Shown: positions 49,901-58,058 of the stretch, piece by piece
Layout of the letters: the number at the start of each line of letters is the position of its first letter
How positions within the stretch are numbered: the first letter of the stretch is position 1
NCBI GenBank assembly: GCA_039105265.1
Contig: JAPFFF010000014.1
Location: 1,612,001 to 1,676,000, forward strand
Reading direction: 5' to 3'
DNA: 64,000 nucleotides
DNA from: Tritrichomonas musculus
Lineage: Eukaryota; Parabasalia; Tritrichomonadida; Tritrichomonadidae
The notes under the pieces: model-generated
Databases searched by the model: none
What the model saw: the letters and a program-made list of their open reading frames with translations, nothing else
Told to the model about the DNA's origin: nothing
Program-made: the position numbers and the translations under genes

Positions 49901-51890
49901 TAACGCTTTTGAAGCTGGAAATGATATGAAAGGAGAAGAAAGCCTGTACTTGCCATTGCATTACAATGTACGTTCTAATCAGCCAGATTCGAGAACACTT
50001 ATTGTTACCTTATTCTGCCAAGTTCAAGTATTAAATGAATTGAAATTTGATATTTACTTACAGCCAGTTATTGATAAAACTCCATTTGGTGAAAAAATGA
50101 AAATTCCTGGCAAGTCCACAACACCAGTTCCTATCACAAGCTCATCAACCACTTATCAGTTCCAAGTCACCACTTCCGATCCTTCCCAACAGCCAATAGT
50201 GATTTCTCTAGAACAACCATGCCGAACAAACTTCTTCATGAGGAGACCTATTAGCTCAAAGAAGAGTAAGCAGACTATCATTGTCCCGGCTACAAGTGAT
50301 ACGCAATTAAGTGAAAATACCAAATTAGATTATGTTAATTTAAGAACTGAAATTGTTTCAACTGATTTCATTGCAACATTTTCAAAAGGAACATTTTCTG
50401 ATTCACCATATATCATACTCAACCGTTTATCTACTAAAATAACTTATACTCAAAAGAAAGAGCCAGGCTTTGTAAGCGCTGTTGTCGAACCTCAATCATC
50501 TTCAATCCTTGCATTTACACATCCATTTGCTCATAAGCATAACATAGTTTACATAGATGTTTGCGGAACAGAAATTTCAATTGATATGGAAGAACCAGAA
50601 GAGCAACAAATTAATGATCCAACATCAAATGAGAAAAATAAGAAGATGATCTATATTAACTGTTTCATAATGAAAGGAAAGCAAGTCATTCTTTTATCAA
50701 ATGATCCTTATACTCCCCAAGTTCTTCCTTCTACACAATACTATTTGACGCTTAGTGGATTCGAATTTTCATTAATTAACTCAAAGAATAGAGAATCTGT
50801 TCTATTAAATCTTGGGTCAATTGGTGTTCAATACCGCATTAATGCTAACACAAAGACAAAAGTACTTGATGCTGGTATTTCTAGCTTTAGAATTGACAAC
50901 CTTACTGAAAAGGCAATATGGCCTGTAGTTGTTTACTCTGGAAAAACTTCTGACAAAGCATACTTCATTAAATGCACTCTTGAAATGCCAAGTGATGAAA
51001 GAAAAGATTCAGTCATTTCAAACGTTAACGTTTCTATCCAGCCTCTTCTCGTTGCTGTTGACACTTCATTTGTAGAAGCAGTTTACGAATTCGTCGATCT
51101 TTTGTCTTCTGAATCAAAGAAGGCTGGAATCATTAAGCCACTTCAAAGTTCTACATCAAGACACTTAATGACAGATGTTGAAACAATTATTGAAAATTAT
51201 GACCTTGCTGATATTGCTATTTATTTGAATTACTCTAAGAATAAGAAGGTACATGTCAAAGAAACATTCATCAACTTAGTTCCAAACATTAAAGACTTTG
51301 AAGTAAAGATTTCTCGTAAAGCTCGTTCTGAATATAATATGCCAATGTCTCAACTTCAAAACGACTTAATAAATGATATTAAGAATGATGTCTTAAAGGC
51401 ATCAACCATCATGTCTGCTGTTACGAAGATTTCTGCTAATCAAGCTTCTGCTAAAACCAAGCTCAAATTTGTCAGTGGCATTACTGTTCCAAATACTCGT
51501 ATCCGTGAAGCCAGACCTCTCCCAATGAAGCAAATCTTACAGTACAACGAAGACGAGGCAATCATGCAGAGAGCAATCAGAGATAGAGCCAAATCAGATG
51601 AAGTTGTTGAAATGTTTAATACAACTCAGGATGGAAGAATTATTTGTCTATCAGACAACTATGTTTCTATTTTCAAGAAAGCTCCTGAGACTGCTACTGT
51701 TAAATATGAAATAGAAAACATGTATAAGTACAACCAGCTCAATACCATTCAAGCTGTTGACGAGATTCTCAGGTTCCTTGCACCTCCAAAGGGAGATTTG
51801 GTTACATTTAGACTTGAAGACAGCAAAAAAGCTAAAACAGCACAAATGTTTATATCTTCAATGAGAAATGCATTAATTATTGGTGAATAG
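43941..51890 (+). CDS. VPS13: VPS13-family bridge-like lipid transfer protein (2,649 aa)
   Basis: Moves bulk phospholipid between membranes at contact sites. The chorein N-terminus is clear: ISGILSSVLSKYIEEIKPGE, then LKNLTLKSDALTSLKLPFTV (family: LNRFLGDYV...LKNLxLKxxAL..LxLPF). Repeating groove segments run to about 1,580, with a Ser/Glu-rich loop at 645-665, an Asp-rich loop (DDDDNPSDDDDDDDEDKK) near 793-811 and a Ser-Lys repeat near 1227-1252. The SHR-BD/VAB-like region lies around 1,580-2,150. The end has a PH-like fold (DGRIICLSDNYVSIFKK). It is about 500 residues shorter than yeast or human VPS13. It is the longest gene in the window and has no intron. Confidence 0.92.
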   Translation: MFSFKNNYISGILSSVLSKYIEEIKPGELNVSLFAGQTQLKNLTLKSDALTSLKLPFTVIKGTVGSININCSVCSMLFYPFTLEISDVYVLASVNSSVMYEQNESCISKMVVKQESSKIVNYVTEKAINIAAGVKYVLKNVHIRLDHDFSEGYCSGGLFIPLIEVFTIDNNDNQVAQRVDIQHVHKKVIFHDLSLYLDNYKDNPQQVNLENFQTEMQNLITDEGHSFVFKNKSLEGKYVNNVQTQESNKFEINLEEILLNLSQTQYKSALLFMREFHKFNVRKYFAANGRPSSFPQEENENTSGYWWLYSTHSAVLINYRNNFKPFFALDFLKRRKECIQFIKSQNCSKDSINQATEKYGQDFMRSVYKYSKHLNLLPKAAKEAKQESTDSTKMSGKLGIEKLQVKLYDEKMESMLSLNKNNFDLVFKSFESANLNANISDINFVTNEVTYLKVGTPELPAISAKVSTGLNEINAELSLQSPNVVFEEQLALHFKEFFDVRVETVKNLFKLEQKKSKKKVDENTTQRAINAKADLNNLTVTSKTTINDISFGVNLINVKLLAGIIDANLGGIFMRVNEFDILKSASLDVNYNNNHLTAKIHDFPVSIDYVEIDDIMNHVKSVLNVVLGLTSSKEAQAITDESDESKKQEEESKANENNSTETDSTPFTVSCIIESFTFAFLHGRQETLDLSVKNIDVSRGEDLAILVKSGDVLINQHIIRHGKFVQLSGFLVKFDGSLNVDLNDLDLDLKAKPLNYILTALGLFNDEKQPEAIETNVTSSTNEQSSSNDSLVVSDDDDNPSDDDDDDDEDKKLAKMILEDKLSKIQVTSVDEPDSTKSFKFQSGTVMGIKKNEKEEKKKDSKPFLINVNINNGKIGMMNRSFDFGTCGFEKASIPLSIGGPGLKFELYLDNVDFQSPRLEHYPNFLQTPKLHFGFYDQTIFLDSPSLAMDFQFQYVMTFISYASSLYHVYEEYDPNKKEREEQEKKENDTGLHLPDLKYKINLETIKLRAITRYITQANHFLNIALTSFIMDSDVRSEMNFASQKIKLTTPEGDTMISIKEMKLPIEYIFDEDLMVKKINVKPYFKSIKYDHNLAEELLVLDFLASFISENTKIPTREIKRRGLKGDRKGRGGLKKKPSLTFKSVSTNKIQTPTAPKGPKKDTSFQLIIDVKSDLVQVISTSYKETDIYLEGLNFYMDQDKKAIKIHRFYINIARHQKVEEIKDESKSSKSSSKSSSKSSSKSKSKSKQKVYLNILKFDNPDNVDDVAFELANNSLILDLQNITIDYEYKVIAQLLCIYQETRFIRYNFTDPKPVTEETQQENKKEEGEGLVIKVGVKDVAVFFPVDDYKLAIKVDDVSFSNTKKGMSVIVGPISSFFKDNQSSHLLYVKQLSYKSFSRDKNTNVMQVIAQPIDIIVDPAVIVSGILILENVTSSFKKLHISNDNYKPETEKVEEVKTVYDLNLKGATIKVNRGYTDVKALQDSMTLIILRIPENEIDFDKKKVFKFGALEYINPNTSSPDLIIEPFEVDIKLNLENTFYLDISTIRFNVAFATVQKMINLLKEVYNKVMKKSIKQDPPQLTLVNDTSKELSVSAGTVNDRHLIPRYDKIVVPMDKLAQDFSLYLHFPNEESICFHKSELFYPNFITKEKEYEARAEDSISVSWKRTSKGAKVRFSPIAVIENNTEFYIMFSVKHKNVTKKPTDLFQAQRFRTTQFNSSIKADKSYVLSIGGMGYSKQSFKLKDIKEDPVTVNCKWNDKDEVGIVVNAYRDPETFVLRIELNYAVTIVNKLSYPVRVAIKGEDYRADPGEEVGCNILDTGDEKCTLGVAVGNFQLHSTNNEISLKNGDTSEIAVISDESNTKTIIAAVIDRDYDLHPLRIILYSPIVFFNETGLDIGISDFSDECVRYFSTEDKMLMAGNKHFFPENSDEKNQRENHSFKLYYQTDHIGAFEINPNTLNIDQNLLIPLNGNTDFVHYADASMTYYAGNAFEAGNDMKGEESLYLPLHYNVRSNQPDSRTLIVTLFCQVQVLNELKFDIYLQPVIDKTPFGEKMKIPGKSTTPVPITSSSTTYQFQVTTSDPSQQPIVISLEQPCRTNFFMRRPISSKKSKQTIIVPATSDTQLSENTKLDYVNLRTEIVSTDFIATFSKGTFSDSPYIILNRLSTKITYTQKKEPGFVSAVVEPQSSSILAFTHPFAHKHNIVYIDVCGTEISIDMEEPEEQQINDPTSNEKNKKMIYINCFIMKGKQVILLSNDPYTPQVLPSTQYYLTLSGFEFSLINSKNRESVLLNLGSIGVQYRINANTKTKVLDAGISSFRIDNLTEKAIWPVVVYSGKTSDKAYFIKCTLEMPSDERKDSVISNVNVSIQPLLVAVDTSFVEAVYEFVDLLSSESKKAGIIKPLQSSTSRHLMTDVETIIENYDLADIAIYLNYSKNKKVHVKETFINLVPNIKDFEVKISRKARSEYNMPMSQLQNDLINDIKNDVLKASTIMSAVTKISANQASAKTKLKFVSGITVPNTRIREARPLPMKQILQYNEDEAIMQRAIRDRAKSDEVVEMFNTTQDGRIICLSDNYVSIFKKAPETATVKYEIENMYKYNQLNTIQAVDEILRFLAPPKGDLVTFRLEDSKKAKTAQMFISSMRNALIIGE

Positions 51891-52074
51891 ATTTTTTGTC
51901 AGTTGCTAATTATTAAAAAAAAAATTTTTCTATCTTTATTATTTATTTTCAATTAGCAAGCGTTTGCCGTTTGCTCAATTTATATTTCCAGTCTTTTCTT
52001 TTGCAATAAGCATCTCAACTTTATCCTTCAAAATATTTTTTAGTTTTGAATTTCATACGTTTAAAGATTTTAAT

Positions 52075-52692
52075 ATGCTAACAAAAAGCATACTCGTTTT
52101 TCAAGGAGGAGGGAGACCAAATGGAAATACTCATCAATTAATAAACAGCTTTGTGAAAGGTGCTAAAGATGCTGGCCATGATGTTGATGTTATTTCACTC
52201 ATCAAAAATAAAGTGAATCCATGCTTAGGATGCAATTCATGCCGTTTTGGTAAACCTTGTGTTCAAAATGATAGTTTTAATTCAATTGTCCCAAAAATAA
52301 AGAAAGCCGACTTGCTTGTGTTCGCTTCACCTTTATATTATTGGACAATCTCTTCTAGAATTAAGGCTTTAATTGAGAGATTTTATAATATTGCTGAAGA
52401 AGATCCAAACCCTCCACTGGGAAGATACGAAAAATACCCTCAAAAAGATTGTGCTCTTTTGATGACGTCAGCTGATAATTTTTTCTGGACTTTTGAACAA
52501 GCTGTGTCCTACTATAAATTTGCTTTGGTAAACTATATTGGTTTTAACGATAAAGGAATGCTTTTAGCAGGTGGCTGTGGTGATACTGCAGGCAAACCCG
52601 AAATCGCAAAAACAAATCATTTGCAAGAAGCTTATGAATTTGGTAAAAAAATTTACGAGTATTTATGTAAATCTATTTTTAAGAATTTTTAA
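52075..52692 (+). CDS. Iron-sulfur flavoprotein (ISF-like), flavodoxin fold (205 aa)
   Basis: NAD(P)H-dependent FMN reductase family. FMN-binding segments are GGGRPNGNTHQL (11-22) and FASPLYYWTISSRIKALIER. The compact 4Fe-4S motif C-X2-C-X2-C-X5-C is at Cys50, 53, 56 and 62 (CLGCNSCRFGKPC). ISF proteins reduce oxygen, peroxide or drugs. Trichomonad ISFs are known as laterally acquired bacterial/archaeal-type genes, some hydrogenosomal. No clear hydrogenosomal presequence is seen after the first ATG, 52075. The open frame begins at TTG 51964, but TTTCATACG just before the ATG supports 52075. Confidence 0.88.
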   Translation: MLTKSILVFQGGGRPNGNTHQLINSFVKGAKDAGHDVDVISLIKNKVNPCLGCNSCRFGKPCVQNDSFNSIVPKIKKADLLVFASPLYYWTISSRIKALIERFYNIAEEDPNPPLGRYEKYPQKDCALLMTSADNFFWTFEQAVSYYKFALVNYIGFNDKGMLLAGGCGDTAGKPEIAKTNHLQEAYEFGKKIYEYLCKSIFKNF

Positions 52693-53003
52693 TGATTTCA
52701 TTTTAAGACGTTCAATTTTTATTACTTGAAATTCATATGTAAAAAGAATTATATTCATAAAATTATTGTTGAAATGTAATTTTATAATATAGATTATTGC
52801 GTTTATTTTTTCTTTCGTTTAAATTGAATTAAACTTTTTGAAAAATATTTATTTAAAAATTTGAGTTAATAAAAAATAATTTTTTAGAAAATATTTTTTT
52901 TATTTCAAAAATTCTATGAAGAAGAATTAGTGAATATTGAAATAAAATCACTTTTTCAAAAAAAATTTTATTCGTTTAACATCATTTCATTTCTATTTAT
53001 TTA
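52693..53003. other. Short AT-rich intergenic region
   Basis: 310 bases. Only the initiator of the PX gene near its 3' end is recognised. Confidence 0.5.
52987..52993 (+). promoter_or_regulatory. Initiator of the PX-domain gene
   Basis: TCATTTC with +1 A at 52989, 15 bases before the ATG at 53004; fits TCA+1-Py-(T/A). Confidence 0.5.
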
Positions 53004-53426
53004 ATGATTGTTATTCCTCTTTCTTCATTACCTTTAAAAAAACAATATATACTATCCAAATCACCATTGAACCCACCTATGTATGCAACAATTGAAGGCC
53101 ATCACTATCACAAGACACAAAATGCTATTTATTATGATATTCAGATTGGAATCCAAAAAGGTCAAGATGTTATTTGTTCAATGGTTATGCTTAGATATTC
53201 GGAACTCGAACAATTGCAAAAAACATTAGTTAATTCTTTTCCAGATATCGAAGTCCTTGAAAAGTTTCCACCAAAAAGATGGTTCAATAACACAAATGAA
53301 GCCTTTATTTTAGAACGTGAAAAAGGACTTCAAAATTTCTTGACAGTTATTTTTGCTATCCCTGCTGTTACAGAAACAGATGCCTTTAAATCTCTCTTTA
53401 AACTTGAAAGATCGATTAATGTTTGA
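53004..53426 (+). CDS. PX-domain (phosphoinositide-binding) protein (140 aa)
   Basis: Essentially a lone Phox-homology domain that should bind phosphoinositides (often PI3P) on endosomes. Seen: YYDIQIGIQKG strand, MLRYSELEQLQKTLVNSFPD (family: RYSeFxxLxxxL...P), the proline-rich turn FPPKRWF, and ILEREKGLQNFLTVIFAIP (family: fixxRxxxLxxFLxxl). The canonical basic RxY residues are kept (RYSEL). It has no extra domain such as BAR or kinase. It follows the ISF gene on the same strand. Confidence 0.88.
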   Translation: MIVIPLSSLPLKKQYILSKSPLNPPMYATIEGHHYHKTQNAIYYDIQIGIQKGQDVICSMVMLRYSELEQLQKTLVNSFPDIEVLEKFPPKRWFNNTNEAFILEREKGLQNFLTVIFAIPAVTETDAFKSLFKLERSINV

Positions 53427-54531
53427 GTCATTTATAAGGAGAAATTAATTTTATACTTTGTTATTATTTCTGTGTTTGTGGTTTAATGTTCTTATGAATT
53501 ATAATAAATATCTATCAATTTTTAAACCCATTTGAATTTTTCTGTTGGTGAAAAATTTCGCTTTTGAATTTTTGAATTAAATGACCAAATAAGCATATAA
53601 TTGTAAATGGATAACATAAATGCATATGCAATTCAAAGTTTTTTAAATCAGTACATGCATTAATTATTATTTGTTTTTTGAAATAGAAATTTAGAAGAAA
53701 AATCATTTATTCATTATATTAAACTGGTACGCAAGTTTTCGGACTTTATCGTACAATTCAATTCATTGAAATTTATAAATAATCAATTCAATATTTGAAA
53801 AGTTCATTCAAATTTGAATCGTCCGAAAATTTGCGTATGAAATCCTTGAATTACTTGTAGCAGACTTTTTTTTTTTTTTTTTTTGCACGTATTGCAAAAG
53901 GAAAAGATATATGAAAATCATATGAAAATGACGTTTTTAGCAATCAATTCCAAACAAACAAACAAAAAAAAAAAACAATTAAAATCTTTTCAAATATTTG
54001 GAATGATTTCAATTATATCATAGAAAATTTGATAGACCGAGATTTTATTGATATATCTTAAAAAATAATCATAATTGAGGAATAATTATTCAATCTTGTT
54101 TTATAAAATAAAAAATAAAATATTAATATTAATATTTTTTTCTTTTAAATGATAAGTTAATTTGTATTATCAAATGGGTATAAAACCATTTGGTAGCCTG
54201 GAGTTGGAGAATTTATATTTCCCTGTTAGTATATTAACAAAAAATTATTATTAAAACTGATGGTGATTGTTGTTTTTTTTTAATAGTAATAATATCATCA
54301 ACGATTACATTAAATGAAGCATTTATTTATTTGTATTTTCAAGTAAAAGCAAATTCATATTCGAAATATAAAACATTTAATTTATATTGAACCGAATTTA
54401 ATGTAATGGGGACTGTATTTAATTTCATGCAAATTGACCTTATTTTTTTATAGAAATTGACCTTGATGTATTCAAAAGACTTTTGAATTCACTTTGAATA
54501 AATAACATGAATTACTATGTATAAAGCACAA
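53427..54531. other. 1.1-kb intergenic region with a mariner-type MITE
   Basis: Convergent gap. It contains the small element at 53730-53835, a T18 tract near 53867-53884, an A-rich run near 53963 and a CAAATGG/CCATTTG hairpin near 54173-54193. There is no credible gene. Confidence 0.6.
53730..53835. mobile_element. Tc1/mariner-type MITE, 106 bp
   Basis: Ends CGCAAGTTTTCGGAC and, inverted, CGCAAATTTTCGGAC match at 14 of 15 bases. TA dinucleotides sit directly outside both ends (53728-53729, 53836-53837), as expected from TA target duplication by Tc1/mariner transposases. The 75-bp interior is AT-rich. Confidence 0.68.
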
Positions 54532-55872
54532 TTAAGTAGAAGTGACTTTATCAATAAGATCTAAAACTTCGTCTGACTGATTCTCTGTTAATTCTTCAAT
54601 TGACTCAAATTGATTTAAAATATTTTGAAAGCTTTTCAATTTCCCAAATTTGACAAATTTTTCTTTAATTTTCAGTAAAGAAAGCAGAGCACTTTTTGGT
54701 GACTCTTCATCAAAATTGATATTTTGAATAATGAATTCAATAAGTTGTTGAATGATTGAATTCTCAGCCATCACAAGCGAATCGGGCATGTAAAACACAA
54801 GAGAGGAAGCAATCATGAATATCTCCTTTGATGATCGAAATTGAACCTGATTGAAAAAGTTTATTACTTCATTCAAATTCAATGAAAGAAATTCAGAAGG
54901 ATAAAATTGAATGAGAACTCTCAATAGCCGAAGTGAATCAAATTGAATATGAATATTGGAGGAAGTAGAAAAGTGAACCAAAATTGGCAAATTTTTTGAA
55001 GATATAAAATCAGCACTTTTTAGAAAATCTACGCAAAAATAAAGAATACTCAAAACTGGCTCAATACAACATGACTGGAAAGTGTCAATTGACTCAACAA
55101 GAAACGGTAAAAAATTCAATGAAAGTGTAATGTTAGAGAATTCACTTTTATTATGCTTACAATTTTCTGTCAGTGACCAAAGAATGATTGATTGAAAATT
55201 TTCTGAGTATTGAATTCTTTGATCATTCAATAAAGTTATTAAAAAGCTGGTGAGTTGTAAATAATATTCACAATATTTTTCTGATGTGATGAGAGACGAT
55301 AGAGCATTCAAAAAAATTAGTGTTTCTTCATAAATTGTAATGGAAATTAAATTCGAAATATAGTTGAATAAATCAGCGAAATAGGTGGTAATTAATTGAT
55401 CAATTAATGTGTAATTATGATTTTCTTTGAGATCGCTGAAAATATTCGTGATTAATGAAAAATATCTTTTGATGAGTATTTCTGATTTTGTTTCGCTAAT
55501 GTTAAAAATGAGAGGATAAAGATCTGAGAGAGATTCACTTAAATTACTAGTGCTATAAATCGCCAAAGAAAGAAAACGAATTGCATTTTGGATGATGTTG
55601 AGATTATTACTTAATAATAATGTTTGACAGCCTAAAAATATTTCTGGAATAATAAATATTTCTTTCGGATATTCAACACAATTCATAATTACATCTGAAA
55701 TTTCATTCAATTTTTGTGAAATTGTAGTGATTTCTTTTGTTGAAATCATTACTTCACGAAACTCATTAATTTTATTTGAAACTAGTTTACATATCATAAT
55801 ATATTCATCTTCTGGAAAATGTTGTGATTGTTTTGTTGGTAAAAAGCAAATGATTCTTTCTCCACAATTCAT
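54532..55872 (-). CDS. Helical-repeat (ARM/HEAT-like) protein, importin-alpha-like layout (446 aa)
   Basis: Product recognised only by structure: continuous amphipathic helices, Leu/Ile/Ser/Asn-rich, in units of roughly 40 residues from about 40 to 420. Cues include LLLSNNLNIIQNAIRFLSLA, VLSILYFCVDFLKSADFI and HIQFDSLRLLRVLIQFYP (typical of ARM repeat helix 3). The layout resembles the many small ARM-type proteins annotated in trichomonads. There is no IBB domain or other motif. The first ATG is 55872; the frame opens at a TTG, 55902. It could be a nuclear-transport or ciliary scaffold; neither is shown. Confidence 0.72.
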   Translation of the reverse strand: MNCGERIICFLPTKQSQHFPEDEYIMICKLVSNKINEFREVMISTKEITTISQKLNEISDVIMNCVEYPKEIFIIPEIFLGCQTLLLSNNLNIIQNAIRFLSLAIYSTSNLSESLSDLYPLIFNISETKSEILIKRYFSLITNIFSDLKENHNYTLIDQLITTYFADLFNYISNLISITIYEETLIFLNALSSLITSEKYCEYYLQLTSFLITLLNDQRIQYSENFQSIILWSLTENCKHNKSEFSNITLSLNFLPFLVESIDTFQSCCIEPVLSILYFCVDFLKSADFISSKNLPILVHFSTSSNIHIQFDSLRLLRVLIQFYPSEFLSLNLNEVINFFNQVQFRSSKEIFMIASSLVFYMPDSLVMAENSIIQQLIEFIIQNINFDEESPKSALLSLLKIKEKFVKFGKLKSFQNILNQFESIEELTENQSDEVLDLIDKVTST

Positions 55873-56424
55873 ATTAATATCATTCAAAAAAAATATGGCC
55901 AAATAGTCTCAAAATTATTCAATACTTTACAATAGTTGTAAATGTTTTACTGAAAAAATTTTCTCTAAAAATTTTTATCAAACTTTAGCTAGCTTCCTAT
56001 ATATCATCACTTTAAGCCGCGTGCTTAATAATTCTATTATAAAGCAATTTTTTGATTCATTTCTTAAACAAAAAAACGATCATTTTGAATTCAAAAATAG
56101 TTTAAAATTTCTTCAAAAAAAATATAAACGGTTTTGACAGGCCATAATGGTTATTACACGGAGCAACATTCTTTGTGTTTGTATCCGCCAGTTTGACCAG
56201 ACAAGCGAGGTTCTTAAGCGGTAAACGTCATCGTGATCCGCTCCGCACAGCTCCTCAACAGCTTATATCATTTCTTACTATTCAATCTGTTTTTTTAATA
56301 ACCATTATTTGTATTTGTTTTGGCTAAGTAGTATGTAGCGTTTACATATACGATAAAATAGTTGTAGTTCTGAGACAAAAAAAATAGCATTTAAAGTTTA
56401 TTCTATTTATTTATTATAATAATA
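55873..56424. other. Intergenic region containing a GC-rich block
   Basis: The centre (about 56125-56290) is near half G+C in DNA that is otherwise ~20% G+C; see the separate candidate RNA. Flanks are ordinary AT-rich DNA. Confidence 0.6.
56122..56290 (-). ncRNA. Candidate structured RNA gene, unassigned
   Basis: GC-rich with several complementary pieces. On the minus strand GCGGATCACGATGACG is followed by TTTACCGC (GCGG/CCGC stem), enclosed by GAGG...CCTC. Later CCATTATGG forms a small palindrome. A run of eight T follows at the minus-strand 3' side (about 56113-56120), suiting a Pol III terminator. However, the plus strand also ends in seven T near 56290, so orientation is uncertain. CGATGA could be a C box, but no convincing D box is seen. 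Not recognisable as tRNA, 5S, U1-U6 or SRP RNA. Confidence 0.3.
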
Positions 56425-57948
56425 TCACGCATGTTTCCTAACAAGAGAATCTAGAAACAAAAACTCGCTTTGAATTTTACTAAAGCTATCTTTTGGAAAT
56501 CTTTTAACAATTTTGTACGCATCAATTCTGACATTTGTATCCAAATCTGTTGATTTCACTAAATCTGTAAAAAAGGAGCTGCTGTTGATACAAATGTTTA
56601 ATGTATCTTGATTCTCACAACAAAGATTCATGATCGGTAGAACTTTCGATAGATAATCTTGGTTATCTCCAACAATTTTCAAAATTTTCATTATAAGTTT
56701 TCCGCAATCAGTTGTTTTTTCCATTTTATTGCAAACAATTGGTAAGCATTGAATAATAGAGGCAATATCAGAAATGTCAATTTCAATAAACCACTCAATA
56801 AAATCATGTTTTCCTTCGTCTGTTAATTCACCTATTTTATGTACAGTTTTCAAAACGTCAGGTGTTACTTGTTTATCTGAAAAAGCCATTGACAAAAAGT
56901 TGCTTTCAAGAACTTTTCTCTTAAAACTATCTGATTTTGACATTCGTCGAACAATTCCAAGAAGTTGAATTTTCATTTCTTGGTTTTGATTGAAAATGCT
57001 GTTTTTATCATTAAATGTGTCAAAGATAAAGTCAAAAAGATCATCTTTTTCACATAATTTTTCTCTCATTGGTTCAAAAGCAGCTAAGTTTCTTATCGTT
57101 CCTGCAGCCATCAATGAAGCATCAATATTTTTCATTCTCAAAATAGAGATAAGAACCATTTCCAAATTTTCATCAACAAAGTAATCATCATTACTTGGAT
57201 CACAGCTTAATTTATAAAATATTTTTGAAATCGGTAAAATAAGAGGTGAATTTTCATCAGAAACAAACATCAAAAGAATTCTGCATACAATGATTCGATT
57301 CAAAAAATCATCAACATCAATAAGTGCAAAAAGTCGCTTAAAAAGTTCTGATATAACCGGATGATTAATATATTCAACACAATTAAATGAGCTGATAATG
57401 CATAAAACACGATCAAGAACAGGAGTTATTTTGTAAATTGTATCAGAAGAAACTTCTGTTTCAGCTGTTGGTATTCGGCACATCAAAGCTTCTATTTGTT
57501 GTATTTCTGGGACTTCTGGTGTATTTTCTTCAGTATTTGAATTGGTGTTTGTGTTTGTACTTGTTTTTGATTGTGTTTGTGGGCTTGAATTTGTATTTTC
57601 AGTAGAATTAACGGTTGATTTTGTGTTTGTTTTTGTACTATTTGTATTGCTTGCTTTGCTTGTTATATTTGATTTAGGTTTTTTTGTTACTTTTTTGATT
57701 TTCGGCTCTTTTGAATCTTGTGTTGTATCGATTGATAGCGGATCTAGTGTTTTTGGATTTGTTTTTTTCTTTCTTTTGAGTTCATCTGGATCTTTTGGTT
57801 TCATATCTAGAAATATTGTACGATTAACTTCATAATCAGTATTAGGTCTTGCATTTGCACCAGTTAATTGAAAAACATTTCTTTCTTTTTTTAAAGTTAA
57901 TGGTGTTGCAGGTCGAAGAGAAGGTAGCTTTAGAGTTGATTTTCTCAT
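56425..57948 (-). CDS. ARMC2: ARMC2-like armadillo protein (507 aa)
   Basis: ARMC2 helps bring radial spokes into cilia. The first ~160 residues are Lys/Ser/Thr/Asn-rich and disordered. The rest is ARM-type solenoid. A diagnostic stretch LFALIDVDDFLNRIIVCRIL, then SKIFYKLSCDPSNDDYFVDE, parallels ARMC2's ...VLLALKVSGKNLLNACKLIFKISR..NDSLI.. segment. AAGTIRNLAAFEPMREKLCE follows. The length is a little below animal ARMC2. The start is ATG 57948 (MRKSTLKLPSL), one codon after a TTG. Orthology is from memory of one segment, so a generic ARM protein remains possible. Confidence 0.62.
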   Translation of the reverse strand: MRKSTLKLPSLRPATPLTLKKERNVFQLTGANARPNTDYEVNRTIFLDMKPKDPDELKRKKKTNPKTLDPLSIDTTQDSKEPKIKKVTKKPKSNITSKASNTNSTKTNTKSTVNSTENTNSSPQTQSKTSTNTNTNSNTEENTPEVPEIQQIEALMCRIPTAETEVSSDTIYKITPVLDRVLCIISSFNCVEYINHPVISELFKRLFALIDVDDFLNRIIVCRILLMFVSDENSPLILPISKIFYKLSCDPSNDDYFVDENLEMVLISILRMKNIDASLMAAGTIRNLAAFEPMREKLCEKDDLFDFIFDTFNDKNSIFNQNQEMKIQLLGIVRRMSKSDSFKRKVLESNFLSMAFSDKQVTPDVLKTVHKIGELTDEGKHDFIEWFIEIDISDIASIIQCLPIVCNKMEKTTDCGKLIMKILKIVGDNQDYLSKVLPIMNLCCENQDTLNICINSSSFFTDLVKSTDLDTNVRIDAYKIVKRFPKDSFSKIQSEFLFLDSLVRKHA

Positions 57949-58058
57949 CAAAATTTTAAATTAAATTCATAAACAGTCATATAATAGAAAAAGTTAGCTA
58001 AAAAGTATACAAATATTTTGATGTTATTAAAAGAATTTTTACAAACAAAATTTATGTT

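Noticed and set aside
56122-56290. U6 or SRP RNA as the identity of the GC-rich block
   Set aside because: No ACAGAGA box and no GGAAGGA-type SRP helix 8 motif on either strand.
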